A stretch of 43,725 bases of DNA. It comes from JANQTF01 sp036835375 (GTDB taxonomy: Bacteria > Bacteroidota > Bacteroidia > J057). Position numbers and translations under genes: made by a program. Under the pieces are notes generated by a model. That model saw only the letters and a list, made by a program, of their open reading frames with translations, was not told where the DNA came from and searched no databases. The DNA lies in NCBI GenBank assembly GCA_036835375.1, contig DAITMB010000033.1:1-43725 (forward strand). Direction: 5' to 3'. Of the stretch, positions 1 through 9,345 are shown piece after piece; the stretch's first letter is position 1; every line of letters starts with the position of its first letter.

Positions 1-53
1 TGCGCAAATAGAAACAGGGCAACGATGTAGGATAATTACTTGATTAATATGTC

Positions 54-3000
54 ATGATGCTTTCATTGAATTGGATTCGCTTCAGTCTATTCCCTTCCTT
101 GCTCTTTGCCTTCATTTCCACCCTCCCAGCCCAAACGACTGGGGTAGGAACAAGCGCTTTTGCTCACGACCGCCTTGTATTGAAGCTGAGCCCAGCGGCT
201 ACGCGCGTGCCTTCCACGAGCTTTTGGGACGGCGAAGAAGGCGAATCCATGCTCCGCCAAGTGGGGGCATTATCCATTGACCGCACGTTTCCGCATCATG
301 TGGCGCCAAAAGATCCGGCGTTAGCGGACCTTTCCCGGATTTTTACCCTGCTACTGCTGCCGGGTATTGATCCACAGGAAGCATCTCGCACGTTGGCACG
401 CGCCGACATGATCGAGTATGCAGAACCCTGGTTCTTGCACGAAACATTTTACATACCCAATGACCCCTTTGCCGACACCGTCAACTTCAAGGGCCAATGG
501 TATTTGAAGCAAATCCAAGCGCTGGAGGCTTGGGACATACATCAGGGCGATACCTCGGTGGTCATCGCCATCATTGATGCGGGGCAGTCGCGCCATGTAG
601 ATTTGTACCAAAATATTGCTTTCAACCACGACGATCCGATTGATGGCATCGACAACGATGGCGACGGATATGTGGACAATTATGAAGGTTGGGATTTTTC
701 TGGCGCCACCTTTGGTGCCAACGGTGACAACGACCCATTTATAGGAAATGCACATGGCTTGTGGGTGGCGGGTGTATCCAGCGCCCTCACCGACAATGGA
801 ATCGGGATGGCAGGCGTGGGCTTTCGCTGTCGGTATTTGCCCATCAAAGCCAGTCCTGACGACTCATTGGGCTTGATTTTTTCGGGGTATCCCGCGATGG
901 TGTATGCGGCAGATCAGGGAGCACAGATCATCAATTGTTCCTGGGGATCTGCTGTGTTTTCGCACTTTGGGCAGGATGTGGTGCGCTATGCGACCCTCAA
1001 CCGCAAGGCTGCTGTGATTGCCGCAGCCGGAAACTCTCAGACGCAGGCTACCTTTTATCCCGCTGGCTTCAAAGAAGTGATTTCCGTGGCCAATACCACA
1101 TTTGGAGACACGATCTTCCAGGGTGCTCCTGGCTACGGAGGCAGCACCTATGACTATACTGTGGATGTATCGGCTCCTGGCTGGCAAATTACGAGTTGCG
1201 CGAACACCCAGAACTATTCGCAAGTGTTTGCGGGCACCTCCTTTTCGGCACCGGTGGTCTCTGGCGCGGTAGGGATCGTTCAGAGCTATTTTCCTGACTT
1301 GACAGGATTCCAGTCCGCGCAGCGAATGCGGGTCACCGCTGATCCCATTGATGAGCTGCAGGCAGAACAATATCGCGATAAAATGGGCCTGGGGCGCATC
1401 AATCTGCTTCGCGCGCTCACCGATCCCCTCAAGCCTTCGATTCGCCTCCAGTCCATGAGCTACCGAAACCAAGACGGAGAGGAGCGAATGGGGCAGGGAG
1501 ATACGGTCGATATTTCCCTGACTTGGATCAATCACCTTCACCCTTCAGATGATCTCCAGATCGTTGCTGAGCTATCTCTCCTTCACACCCCATTTATAAC
1601 ACTGCTTTCCAACACGGTGCAGGCTGGAAGCGTCGCCATGAACGAACGTTGGACCACCCAAGCCATTCGAATGGTCGTTCAGCCATTTGTTTTCCATGAT
1701 TATGTCGTGAGTTTTCGCATGTCTTACACCGACAGCAGCAATGGATACCGCGATTTCGAATACTTCCACGTTCGGGTGAATCCTTCTTGGATCGATTTGA
1801 CCATCAATCAGTTACAAGGATCTTTCACCAGCGAAGGGAGGATCGGTTATGTGGATTATCCAACCAATAAACAAGGGATTGGCATCGGGCTTTTGGGCCG
1901 TCCTTCTAAGCTTTTTGAGGGAGGATTGTTGCTTTCCACTGCTAGTGGACAGGTCTCCGACGGCATTCGTAACCCCATTTCTCGAGATCGCGACTTCCGA
2001 ATTTTGGACCCCATCCACCGGGAACTGGGGGATGCACGGGCCGATGTGGTGCTCCGCACGACTTTTGACGACTCCCAAGCACCTCAACCCATCGGCATTG
2101 AAGTCTCTCAGGAAGTATTTGCGTGGGACGATGTCCCTCGTCGACAGTTTTTGCTCGTACAGTATATCTTGAAAAATACCCGAACACAACCCCTTTCCAG
2201 CCTATATGCCAGCTTGTTCATGGACTGGGATCTGCTGGTAGGAATCAAAAATCGCAACGCTGCAAATTTCATCGAGGCTGCCCGGCTATCATACACAGAG
2301 GACTTGCTAGGTGTCGTCGAAGATCAATATGCTGTGGCACTTCTCACTCCCGGTCCTTTTTCGACTTATGCCATTGCTCATCCCAGTGTATTTGAATTTA
2401 CAGATCTGGATAAATCCCTTGCGGTCAGCACGCCGCTCATCACAAGCCTTGCCACGGGCGGGTATCCCAGCGGCACCGATGTGATGCAGTTTACTTCCAC
2501 AGGACCGTTTTCTCTGGCTCCGGCCCAACTCGACACGATCACCTTTGCCATTTTAGCCGGACTGCCCAATCAACTGCTGGCCATTCGTGACGAGGCAGAG
2601 CGCGCATGGTTGTGCGAGGTCAACGACCAAGGGCCCAATGCGGCATTTATGTACTCGCAAACGCTTCCCACCAGCCCTGTGCAGTTTGAGGATGCGAATC
2701 CGAAAGCCAAGAGCTGGCTCTGGGATTTTGGTCAGGGACAAACGAGCCAGCTTCGCGCACCCAGCCACGCTTTTCCCGGACCGGGAACCTATTTGGTGAG
2801 CTTACTGGTGTCCGACGGATACTGCGAAAAACGTCACTTTCAGGAGGTCAAGGTATCGCAGACCACAGATCTGTCTTCGGCCTTGTCAGCGGGGGTGAAT
2901 GTGTATCCCAATCCACACGCGGGGCAATGGTCCCTCCAGTGGGACAGCCCGGTGCAGGGAGAGGCCTCGTTTCAAGTCACGGACTTGCAAGGAAGGCTGG

Positions 3001-3134
3001 TATGGTCAGCGAATCGGCAAAAAGGAGAATCCGCTGCTTCCTGGGACTTTCAGGCAGACCTTCCTACGGGCATGTACGTGCTCGAAGGCCGCTGCCAATC
3101 TCAGCGTTGGCACTTGCGCATGGTCGTGAAATAA
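54..3134 (+). CDS. Secreted subtilisin-like serine protease (S8) with PKD and type IX secretion C-terminal domain
   Basis: 1026 residues. A signal peptide (about residues 1-27) is followed by a propeptide-like segment and an S8 peptidase domain (about 140-470). The triad is visible: Asp175 in IIDAG, His234 in AHGLWVAG and Ser396 in GTSFSAP. A calcium-binding-like Asp-rich loop (DGIDNDGDGYVDNYEGWDF, about 200-218) lies between Asp and His. Residues 475-860 form a long beta-rich region without a family I can name. A PKD-like domain (WLWDFG, about 860-945) precedes a C-terminal sorting domain (VYPNP at about 950, ending in MVVK) typical of cargo of the type IX system. It should be an exported, probably surface-attached or released protease. 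The start could be either of two adjacent ATG codons (54 or 57). It is monocistronic and convergent with the next gene. Confidence 0.93.
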   Translation: MMLSLNWIRFSLFPSLLFAFISTLPAQTTGVGTSAFAHDRLVLKLSPAATRVPSTSFWDGEEGESMLRQVGALSIDRTFPHHVAPKDPALADLSRIFTLLLLPGIDPQEASRTLARADMIEYAEPWFLHETFYIPNDPFADTVNFKGQWYLKQIQALEAWDIHQGDTSVVIAIIDAGQSRHVDLYQNIAFNHDDPIDGIDNDGDGYVDNYEGWDFSGATFGANGDNDPFIGNAHGLWVAGVSSALTDNGIGMAGVGFRCRYLPIKASPDDSLGLIFSGYPAMVYAADQGAQIINCSWGSAVFSHFGQDVVRYATLNRKAAVIAAAGNSQTQATFYPAGFKEVISVANTTFGDTIFQGAPGYGGSTYDYTVDVSAPGWQITSCANTQNYSQVFAGTSFSAPVVSGAVGIVQSYFPDLTGFQSAQRMRVTADPIDELQAEQYRDKMGLGRINLLRALTDPLKPSIRLQSMSYRNQDGEERMGQGDTVDISLTWINHLHPSDDLQIVAELSLLHTPFITLLSNTVQAGSVAMNERWTTQAIRMVVQPFVFHDYVVSFRMSYTDSSNGYRDFEYFHVRVNPSWIDLTINQLQGSFTSEGRIGYVDYPTNKQGIGIGLLGRPSKLFEGGLLLSTASGQVSDGIRNPISRDRDFRILDPIHRELGDARADVVLRTTFDDSQAPQPIGIEVSQEVFAWDDVPRRQFLLVQYILKNTRTQPLSSLYASLFMDWDLLVGIKNRNAANFIEAARLSYTEDLLGVVEDQYAVALLTPGPFSTYAIAHPSVFEFTDLDKSLAVSTPLITSLATGGYPSGTDVMQFTSTGPFSLAPAQLDTITFAILAGLPNQLLAIRDEAERAWLCEVNDQGPNAAFMYSQTLPTSPVQFEDANPKAKSWLWDFGQGQTSQLRAPSHAFPGPGTYLVSLLVSDGYCEKRHFQEVKVSQTTDLSSALSAGVNVYPNPHAGQWSLQWDSPVQGEASFQVTDLQGRLVWSANRQKGESAASWDFQADLPTGMYVLEGRCQSQRWHLRMVVK

Positions 3135-3159
3135 CATCGCGGAACAGCGCTCACTGCTG

Positions 3160-4527
3160 TCAAGCTTCTTCTTTTCGCTCCTTCAACATGCGATAGATCG
3201 TCGAGATGCCGATGTCGAGTTTTTCGGCGACCAGCTTGATGTTCTGGTCGTATTTGTTGAGATAAATGTCGATGATGCGATTGTTGTACTCTTTGAGGGT
3301 CATCTCCTCAGAGAGGACATCCGGAAGCACGTCAGGGGTCGAAAAGGAGATGCCATCCTCGGTGATTTCCTGGCTGGAAGTGAGCACGGCGGCCAATTCT
3401 ACGATGGATTTAAGTTCCCTGATGTTGCCCGGATAGGGGTAGGCGAGGAGCTTTTTCTGGGCTTCGGGCGAAAGGGAGAAGTGCGGGAGATCATTTTCCT
3501 TCGAAAAATGGTCCAGGAAAAAACGCGCCAGAATCAGGACATCCTTCCCGCGGTCTCGCAGGGGAGGCAGCTCAATGGGCAAGCCAAAAAGGCGATAATA
3601 CAGGTCTTCCCGAAAATTGCCCTTTTTGACTTCGTCGAGCAAATTGCGATTGGTCGCCACAATGATCCGGCAGTCCACTTTCACGGGCTTGTTGGATCCG
3701 ATTCGCACCACTTCTTTCTCTTGCAGGGTACGCAGGAGTTTAGCTTGAAAAGAAATGTCCATCTCACCGATTTCGTCGAGGAAGATGGTTCCGTTGTGCG
3801 CTTCTTCGAATTTGCCGATTCGCCGCATGTTGGCTCCGGTAAACGCGCCTTTTTCGTGCCCAAACAATTCCGCCTCAATCAGTTCGCTGGGGATGGCCGC
3901 CATGTTCACTGGAATGAAGGGGAAAGACGCTCGCTTAGAATTGAAATGGATCGCCTTGGCCACCAGTTCCTTCCCTGTTCCCGTCTCGCCTGTGACGGTA
4001 ACGGTGATGTTGGTCTTGATCGATTTTTCGATCAAGCTAAACACCTTTTTGATGGCGGGACTTTGACCTATGATGCTTTTTTCAAAATCATATCGCTGCT
4101 CTACTTCCTGCTGTAGCGTATTGATTCGACTTTTGAGGGTGACATTTCGCCTGATGTTCTGAATCGTCGTCAGGAGCCGATCCCGTATGTCGTTGGTCTT
4201 GGCGATATAGTCATAGGCACCCATCCGGACGAGATTCACCGCCGTGCTGATATCATCTTGCTCAGAGATGATCACGACGTCGATTTCTGCATCAAACGCC
4301 TTGATTTGCTTGAATACTTCCTCTCCACTCATGTCGGGGAGGCGGTAGTCGAGGGTCACAGCAAAAGGTTGGTGCTTGGGCAATGCATTGAGGGCTTCTT
4401 TGGCCGTGCCGTATTTAAATACCTCGTAGTCGGGGTTGTCTTCTAAGGTAAATCCTACCAGTTCTCGGTAGAACTCATCGTCTTCAATGACGAAAATTTT
4501 GGTGCGGTTCGCTTCCTGTTCGGTCAT
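3160..4527 (-). CDS. NtrC-family sigma-54-dependent response regulator
   Basis: 455 residues with the standard three-part build. The receiver domain (about 9-120) carries acidic D16/D17, phospho-acceptor D60 in TLDYRLPD and K110. The AAA+ domain (about 150-385) has Walker A GETGTGKE (180-187), the sigma-54 contact loop GAFTGA (227-232) and Walker B TIFLDEI (247-253). A short Fis-type helix-turn-helix ends the protein (about 430-451, KLDIGISTIYRMLKER). It should activate RNA polymerase with sigma-54 after phosphorylation. No histidine kinase gene lies nearby, so its partner is encoded elsewhere. It sits 74 bp downstream of moxR on the same strand and may be co-transcribed with it. Confidence 0.95.
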   Translation of the reverse strand: MTEQEANRTKIFVIEDDEFYRELVGFTLEDNPDYEVFKYGTAKEALNALPKHQPFAVTLDYRLPDMSGEEVFKQIKAFDAEIDVVIISEQDDISTAVNLVRMGAYDYIAKTNDIRDRLLTTIQNIRRNVTLKSRINTLQQEVEQRYDFEKSIIGQSPAIKKVFSLIEKSIKTNITVTVTGETGTGKELVAKAIHFNSKRASFPFIPVNMAAIPSELIEAELFGHEKGAFTGANMRRIGKFEEAHNGTIFLDEIGEMDISFQAKLLRTLQEKEVVRIGSNKPVKVDCRIIVATNRNLLDEVKKGNFREDLYYRLFGLPIELPPLRDRGKDVLILARFFLDHFSKENDLPHFSLSPEAQKKLLAYPYPGNIRELKSIVELAAVLTSSQEITEDGISFSTPDVLPDVLSEEMTLKEYNNRIIDIYLNKYDQNIKLVAEKLDIGISTIYRMLKERKEEA

Positions 4528-4601
4528 GGATCAAGAGTTGGGAAAGTGCTTGGGGGGCAGCAGGGTTCAGCAGGGCGCAGGACAAGCCGGGAGATCCGGC
4601 G

Positions 4602-5600
4602 TTATGGCACGGGGATCACCCGTAAAATCTGCGAGATAATGTCCTCGGGGCTAATGTTTTCGGCCTCAGCTTCGTAGGTGAGGCCGATTCTGTGACGAAG
4701 CACATCTTGCGCAATGGCTCTCACGTCTTCAGGGGTGACAAAGGTTCTACGTTGAATAAACGCATATGCCTTAGCAGCGAGAGCGAGATTGATCGACGCC
4801 CTCGGTGAACCACCAAAACTGATGAGCATGGCGAGTTTTTCGAGTTGGTGAGCAGCGGGATTTCGGGTCGCGAAGACGATCTCCAGAATGTATTGTTCGA
4901 TTTTTTCGTCCAAATAAATATCGCGGACCAACTGCTGCGCACGTCGAATCTGGTCCAGGCTGGTCACGCCCTGAATTGCACTGATAGCACCAGAGACATT
5001 TTGGCGAATGATCTGTCGCTCATCTTCCATCGTGGGGTAGGTGATCACGCACTTGAGCATGAAGCGGTCGAGCTGCGCTTCTGGGAGTGGATACGTCCCT
5101 TCCTGTTCCAGGGGATTCTGTGTTGCCATCACCAGAAATGGCTCTTCCAGCCGAAAAGTCTCGTCGCCGATAGTGACTTGATGCTCAGCCATGGCCTCCA
5201 GCAGGGCACTTTGCACCTTGGCAGGGGAGCGATTGATTTCGTCTGCCAGCACGAAATTGGCGAAGATGGGACCCTTTTTGACAAAAAACTCAAGCGTCCG
5301 CTGGTTGTAGATCTGGGTGCCCACTACATCGGCGGGCAGGAGGTCGGGTGTAAATTGGATCCGGCTGAAAGAAGCCGAGACAGTTTTGGCCAAGCTCTTG
5401 ATGGCCAAGGTTTTGGCCAGACCCGGAACTCCTTCGAGAAGAATGTGGCCTCCCGTGAGAAGCCCCAACAGGAGCCGTTCTACCATATATTGCTGACCGA
5501 TCACGGCTTTGCCCAGCTCAGCCAAAAGGGGGGGCAGGAAGGCGGCGTCTTGCTGGATTCGATCCTGCAAGACTTTATGTGAAGAAGGAGACATAGGCAA
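4602..5600 (-). CDS. MoxR-family AAA+ ATPase
   Basis: 332 residues, a normal length for MoxR. Walker A is GVPGLAKT (57-64) and Walker B is LADEINR (118-124); ATQNPLEQEGTYPLPEAQLDRF is the sensor-1/arginine-finger region typical of the family, and the C-terminal lid follows. MoxR ATPases act as chaperones that mature partner proteins, often ones with VWA domains. The usual partners (DUF58 and VWA proteins) are not beside it; the downstream gene is instead a sigma-54 response regulator. The start is ATG at 5600, with a second in-frame ATG two codons later. Its promoter must lie in the 369-bp divergent region before the exonuclease gene, but I see no clear consensus there. Confidence 0.95.
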   Translation of the reverse strand: MPMSPSSHKVLQDRIQQDAAFLPPLLAELGKAVIGQQYMVERLLLGLLTGGHILLEGVPGLAKTLAIKSLAKTVSASFSRIQFTPDLLPADVVGTQIYNQRTLEFFVKKGPIFANFVLADEINRSPAKVQSALLEAMAEHQVTIGDETFRLEEPFLVMATQNPLEQEGTYPLPEAQLDRFMLKCVITYPTMEDERQIIRQNVSGAISAIQGVTSLDQIRRAQQLVRDIYLDEKIEQYILEIVFATRNPAAHQLEKLAMLISFGGSPRASINLALAAKAYAFIQRRTFVTPEDVRAIAQDVLRHRIGLTYEAEAENISPEDIISQILRVIPVP

Positions 5601-5969
5601 AAAACATAAGGCGATCGCCCGAATAAGGGATTGGCCGTTAAATTAGGAACGAAAACCCAGACTTAGCAATTCCGATCCTCTTCATTACAACGATAGTGCC
5701 ACGCAAAATTCGTTTTCTGGGGCCGCACTCGAAATTTTTGGAAATATTTCCCTGTTTTCCCCCAAGTCTTCCTCTCTGAAATAAAATGGAATCGTTTTAG
5801 CGGGACCGTTGGCCAAGAACTCTTCCCGCGTCACACAGTTCTCATCGAAAAGATGTGACAGCGCCAAACTCGATCTTACATGAGAAGCTTGGTTTTATCA
5901 TTTTTCTTTGACCGAATATTGATTTAAGATTTCTCTGGACAATTTTTTTCTGACAGAATCCCATTCTTC
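5601..5969. other. Divergent intergenic region
   Basis: This 369-bp gap separates two divergent genes, moxR and the exonuclease gene, so it should contain both promoters. I find no TAnnTTTG element on either strand and no convincing gene. A 60-codon minus-strand reading frame (5685-5867) shows no recognisable feature. Confidence 0.5.
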
Positions 5970-7034
5970 ATGGCGCTCCTCACCTTCACAGCGTACGGAA
6001 TTTACTGCCCATTGGCCGATGTGTACATTGATCCTTGGAAACCCGTAGATCGGGCGTTGATCACCCACGCGCACAGCGATCACTCTCGCTGGGGAATGAA
6101 GCGCTATGTAGCTCACAAGGATTCGGTCCCGGTGATGCGGCATCGCCTCGGCAAGGACATCCGGGTGAATGGGGTCGAGTACGGAGAAAGATTTTCAATT
6201 CGCGGCGTCAACATTTCCTTTCATCCTGCGGGTCACATCATCGGCTCCGCACAAATTCGCTTGGAATACCAGGGCGAGGTGTGGGTGGTCTCTGGCGACT
6301 ACAAGTTGGAGGATGATGGCTTGAGCGCTGCATTTGAGCCAGTGAAGTGCCACACCTTCATCACGGAGTCCACCTTTGGGTTGCCCGTCTATCAGTGGCA
6401 ACCTCAAGCGGAAGTCTTTGCAGAAATCAATACCTGGTGGGCGGAAAACGCGGCACAGGGAAAAGCCTCTCTCCTCTCCGGGTATTCGCTTGGCAAGGCG
6501 CAGCGTATTCTTCAAGGCCTCGATCAAAGCATTGGGCCTGTGTTCACGCATGGAGCGGTAGAAAATGTGAACGAAGTCCTCCGAGGGCAGGGCATTGCAC
6601 TTGCGCCCAGCCGCCATGTGCGCCTCATTGGCCCGGATAAGCAGCGGCGATCGGATTTTCAACACGCGCTCATCATCGCACCACCCGGAGCGACCGACTC
6701 TACCTGGGCCAAGCGATTTCAGCCGGCCTCCATCGGAATGGTCTCTGGCTGGATGACCCTTCGAGGCGCTCGAAGACGAAGAGCTGCCGATCGAGGATTC
6801 ATTTTGTCGGACCATGCTGACTGGCAGGGACTCAACCAGGCAATCAAGGATACGGGCGCCGAAACGGTGTTCGTGACGCATGGCTACTCCGACCTCTATG
6901 CCAAATGGCTGCGGGAGCAAGGCTACGATGCGCAGCCAATCGAGACAAAATTCGAAGGAGAAACGCTGGAAGGGCGAGAGCCCGGAGAAGAGGACGCTGC
7001 CGAAGAGGCAAGCCCTGAACAGTCTCCATCCTGA
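5970..7034 (+). CDS. Ligase-associated DNA exonuclease, metallo-beta-lactamase fold
   Basis: 354 residues. The metallo-beta-lactamase metal site is visible as THAHSDHS (H33, H35, D37, H38), followed by PAGHIIGS (H89), VSGDYK (D110) and, near the C-terminus, ILSDHADW and VFVTHGYSD. The family belongs to the beta-CASP/SNM1-like nucleases and is known as ligase-associated exonuclease because it is normally encoded next to an ATP-dependent DNA ligase, as here. The acidic tail after about residue 325 (EGREPGEEDAAEEAS) is low-complexity and probably disordered. The ligase gene follows after 131 bp on the same strand, so the two likely act in one repair pathway. Confidence 0.92.
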   Translation: MALLTFTAYGIYCPLADVYIDPWKPVDRALITHAHSDHSRWGMKRYVAHKDSVPVMRHRLGKDIRVNGVEYGERFSIRGVNISFHPAGHIIGSAQIRLEYQGEVWVVSGDYKLEDDGLSAAFEPVKCHTFITESTFGLPVYQWQPQAEVFAEINTWWAENAAQGKASLLSGYSLGKAQRILQGLDQSIGPVFTHGAVENVNEVLRGQGIALAPSRHVRLIGPDKQRRSDFQHALIIAPPGATDSTWAKRFQPASIGMVSGWMTLRGARRRRAADRGFILSDHADWQGLNQAIKDTGAETVFVTHGYSDLYAKWLREQGYDAQPIETKFEGETLEGREPGEEDAAEEASPEQSPS

Positions 7035-7165
7035 GGATCCCCTTCTTGTTTTTTGAGATCTGTACTTGCTAGCGGGAATGGGAGATGTCCCTCAGGCTAA
7101 GTGTAAGGGACGCTGCCTCCCGCCTCTCAAACTCCCACCCTCTCGCCTCTCATCATCCCAATACC

Positions 7166-8776
7166 ATGAAGCGATTTGCTGAGCTAGTCTCCGAACTCGA
7201 CCAGACCAACAGCACCACAGCCAAAGTAGAAGCAATGTATCGCTACCTCGATCAAGCACCTGATCGGGACAAGATCTGGATGATGGCGCTCTTCAGCCAC
7301 CGTCGCCCGCGTCGCGGGGTCAAGACGACGCTGTTGCGTGAGTGGGCGGCGGCGGCGAGCGGCATTCCCCTTTGGCTGGTGGAAGAATCCTACCATGTGG
7401 TGGGAGATCTGGCGGAGACACTTGCGCTGATCTTGCCCCCGCCCGTGAGAGAAGCCTCCGACACGGGCTTGAGCGAGTGGATGAATTTTCTGGAGGAAAT
7501 GGGTCAAGCTGAGGAAAGCACCAAGCGCAGCATGTTGGAACATGCGTGGGAGCAACTGGATCGCCAAGCCCTGTTTGTCTTCCACAAACTGATCACGGGC
7601 GGATTTCGGCTGGGGGTGTCGCAAAAGCTTTTGGTCAAGGCCCTCGCCAAGCACAGTGCATTGGCGGAAAACGTGGTCGCCCATCGACTCATGGGATCCT
7701 GGCTGCCGGGAGACACTGAGTTTCAGGAATTGCTGTTTTCGGAAGACGGAGCCGACGACTTGTCCAAGCCATATCCTTTTTTTCTGGCGCATCCGATCGA
7801 CGGATCTCCGGAATCACTTGGCGAAGTGGAGGCCTGGCAAGCAGAGTGGAAGTGGGACGGGATTCGATCCCAAGCGATCAAGCGGGGGGGAAAAGCCTTT
7901 CTGTGGAGCCGGGGGGAGGAATTGATCACCGAAAAATTTCCGGAACTCGCGCCACTTTTTGCTCGCCTGCCTGATGGCACAGTCATCGACGGAGAACTGC
8001 TGCCCTTCCGAGATGGAAAACCCCTGTCATTTCAACTGCTCCAAACCAGAATCGGGCGCAAAAACGTCACCAGAAAGGAATTGAAGGAATCTCCCTGCCT
8101 CATCATTGCCTATGATTTACTGGAGTGGAAAGGAAAAGATCTTCGTCCAGCCCCACTGGAGCAGCGTCGGCAACTCCTAGAGCAACTGGTGCAAGACTGC
8201 AATTTACCCACAGGATTACAGATATCTGCCCTAGTCCCAGCACAATCTTGGGGCGATCTGACGGAGGCTCGCGAGCAATCCCGAGCACTCATGGCAGAAG
8301 GCTTGATGCTCAAGCGTAAGTCCTCTGCCTACCAGGTAGGTCGTAAACGCGGTGACTGGTGGAAGTGGAAGGTGGACCCGCTCACGGTAGATGCCGTGAT
8401 GATCTATGCACAGCGCGGTCATGGCCGACGTGCCAATTTGTTCAGCGATTACACCTTTGCGGTGTGGGATGAAGATCGGCTGGTGCCGTTTGCAAAGGCC
8501 TACTCGGGCCTCACTGATGCCGAAATGCTTCAGGTCGATACATGGATCAAGGCCAATACTTTGGAGCGCTTTGGGCCTGTGCGCTCAGTTAAAGCAGAAT
8601 TGGTCTTTGAAATTGGCTTTGAAGGCATCAATCGGTCCACTCGCCATAAATCGGGAATCGCCTTGCGATTTCCCAGAATGCTGCGCTGGCGACAGGACAA
8701 GCGACCTGCGGAGGCAGATTCTCTGGCTTTCCTGCAAGGATTGCTTGCAGAAGATCAAACAGACGATGCACCCTGA
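7166..8776 (+). CDS. ATP-dependent DNA ligase
   Basis: 536 residues from the ATG at 7166. An in-frame ATG at 7085 would add 27 residues that look like non-coding sequence (Ser/His/Pro-rich), so I prefer 7166. The N-terminal alpha-helical DNA-binding domain (about 1-200) contains FRLGVSQKLLVKALA. The adenylation domain has the nucleotidyl-transfer motif EWKWDGIRSQ with active-site Lys229. Further motifs are LWSRGEELI, DGELLPF, EGLMLKRKSSAYQVGRK and WWKWK, and a C-terminal OB fold follows (about 400-525). It seals nicks using ATP, presumably in repair, alongside the essential NAD-dependent LigA encoded elsewhere. The Lhr-like helicase and phosphoesterase often found in this cluster are not here. 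Confidence 0.94.
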   Translation: MKRFAELVSELDQTNSTTAKVEAMYRYLDQAPDRDKIWMMALFSHRRPRRGVKTTLLREWAAAASGIPLWLVEESYHVVGDLAETLALILPPPVREASDTGLSEWMNFLEEMGQAEESTKRSMLEHAWEQLDRQALFVFHKLITGGFRLGVSQKLLVKALAKHSALAENVVAHRLMGSWLPGDTEFQELLFSEDGADDLSKPYPFFLAHPIDGSPESLGEVEAWQAEWKWDGIRSQAIKRGGKAFLWSRGEELITEKFPELAPLFARLPDGTVIDGELLPFRDGKPLSFQLLQTRIGRKNVTRKELKESPCLIIAYDLLEWKGKDLRPAPLEQRRQLLEQLVQDCNLPTGLQISALVPAQSWGDLTEAREQSRALMAEGLMLKRKSSAYQVGRKRGDWWKWKVDPLTVDAVMIYAQRGHGRRANLFSDYTFAVWDEDRLVPFAKAYSGLTDAEMLQVDTWIKANTLERFGPVRSVKAELVFEIGFEGINRSTRHKSGIALRFPRMLRWRQDKRPAEADSLAFLQGLLAEDQTDDAP

Positions 8777-9345
8777 ACCGATGGATCAATCATGTTAATT
8801 CTTGGCTGCTAGCGTCTTTTTGCCAGAACCTTATCCAAGTATTGAAAGAGAAGCTGTCCAATAGGAACGAGATGAAAGCGAAACTTTCCCTTCTGGCTGT
8901 CAATTATGGAGGTTTTTCATTCGATTTCCCCAAATATCCTACATGCTTTCAAATGGTTTTAGGTAGGAATAGAAATTGAGAACGTAAGCATGGACATCAC
9001 CCAAGTGATTGTGGATTCGTGGAAATCGAGTGAGTAAAGAGCCGGGGAATTGTGCTTTGTCAAATGGAAATTTGGTAGGGATGCCGTAGCGGAATCTTCC
9101 GCAGATCCTTTTTAACTATAGGATAAAATGTCGGCGTCCTTTGTCTCCAAAATCCGCGTTCGGTGGGCGATTCAAGGCATTTTTGCGCCTTGTAGGGCAG
9201 ATAAAGTCCTATTGGCAGTCTGTCCCGCGTCACATGGCAAAGCACAAGGGATGAAAGGATTCAGGCCAAATTCCCTCCATTGCTCTGTGATCTCTTGAAT
9301 GGCCAATCATTGGGGAAGTTCGTGATTATCAGTTCCTTTTATTTC
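8777..9345. other. Intergenic region, no supported gene
   Basis: About 570 bp without a convincing gene. A hairpin with a 5-bp stem (GCGGA/TCCGC, 9089-9102) is followed by a short T-run (9110-9113) and could be a weak terminator or part of a small dispersed repeat. A minus-strand reading frame of 61 codons (9060-9245) covers it, but I do not recognise its product. No tRNA-like cloverleaf was found. Confidence 0.5.

Noticed and set aside
3481..4116. Long plus-strand reading frame of 211 codons
   Set aside because: It is the reverse-strand shadow of the NtrC-family gene, whose domains are fully recognised.
4845..5582. Plus-strand frame of 245 codons over moxR
   Set aside because: It is antisense to the MoxR ATPase, with no recognisable features.
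9060..9245. Minus-strand frame of 61 codons before the S74 gene
   Set aside because: No homology recognised and it covers a hairpin; more likely intergenic or a small repeat.
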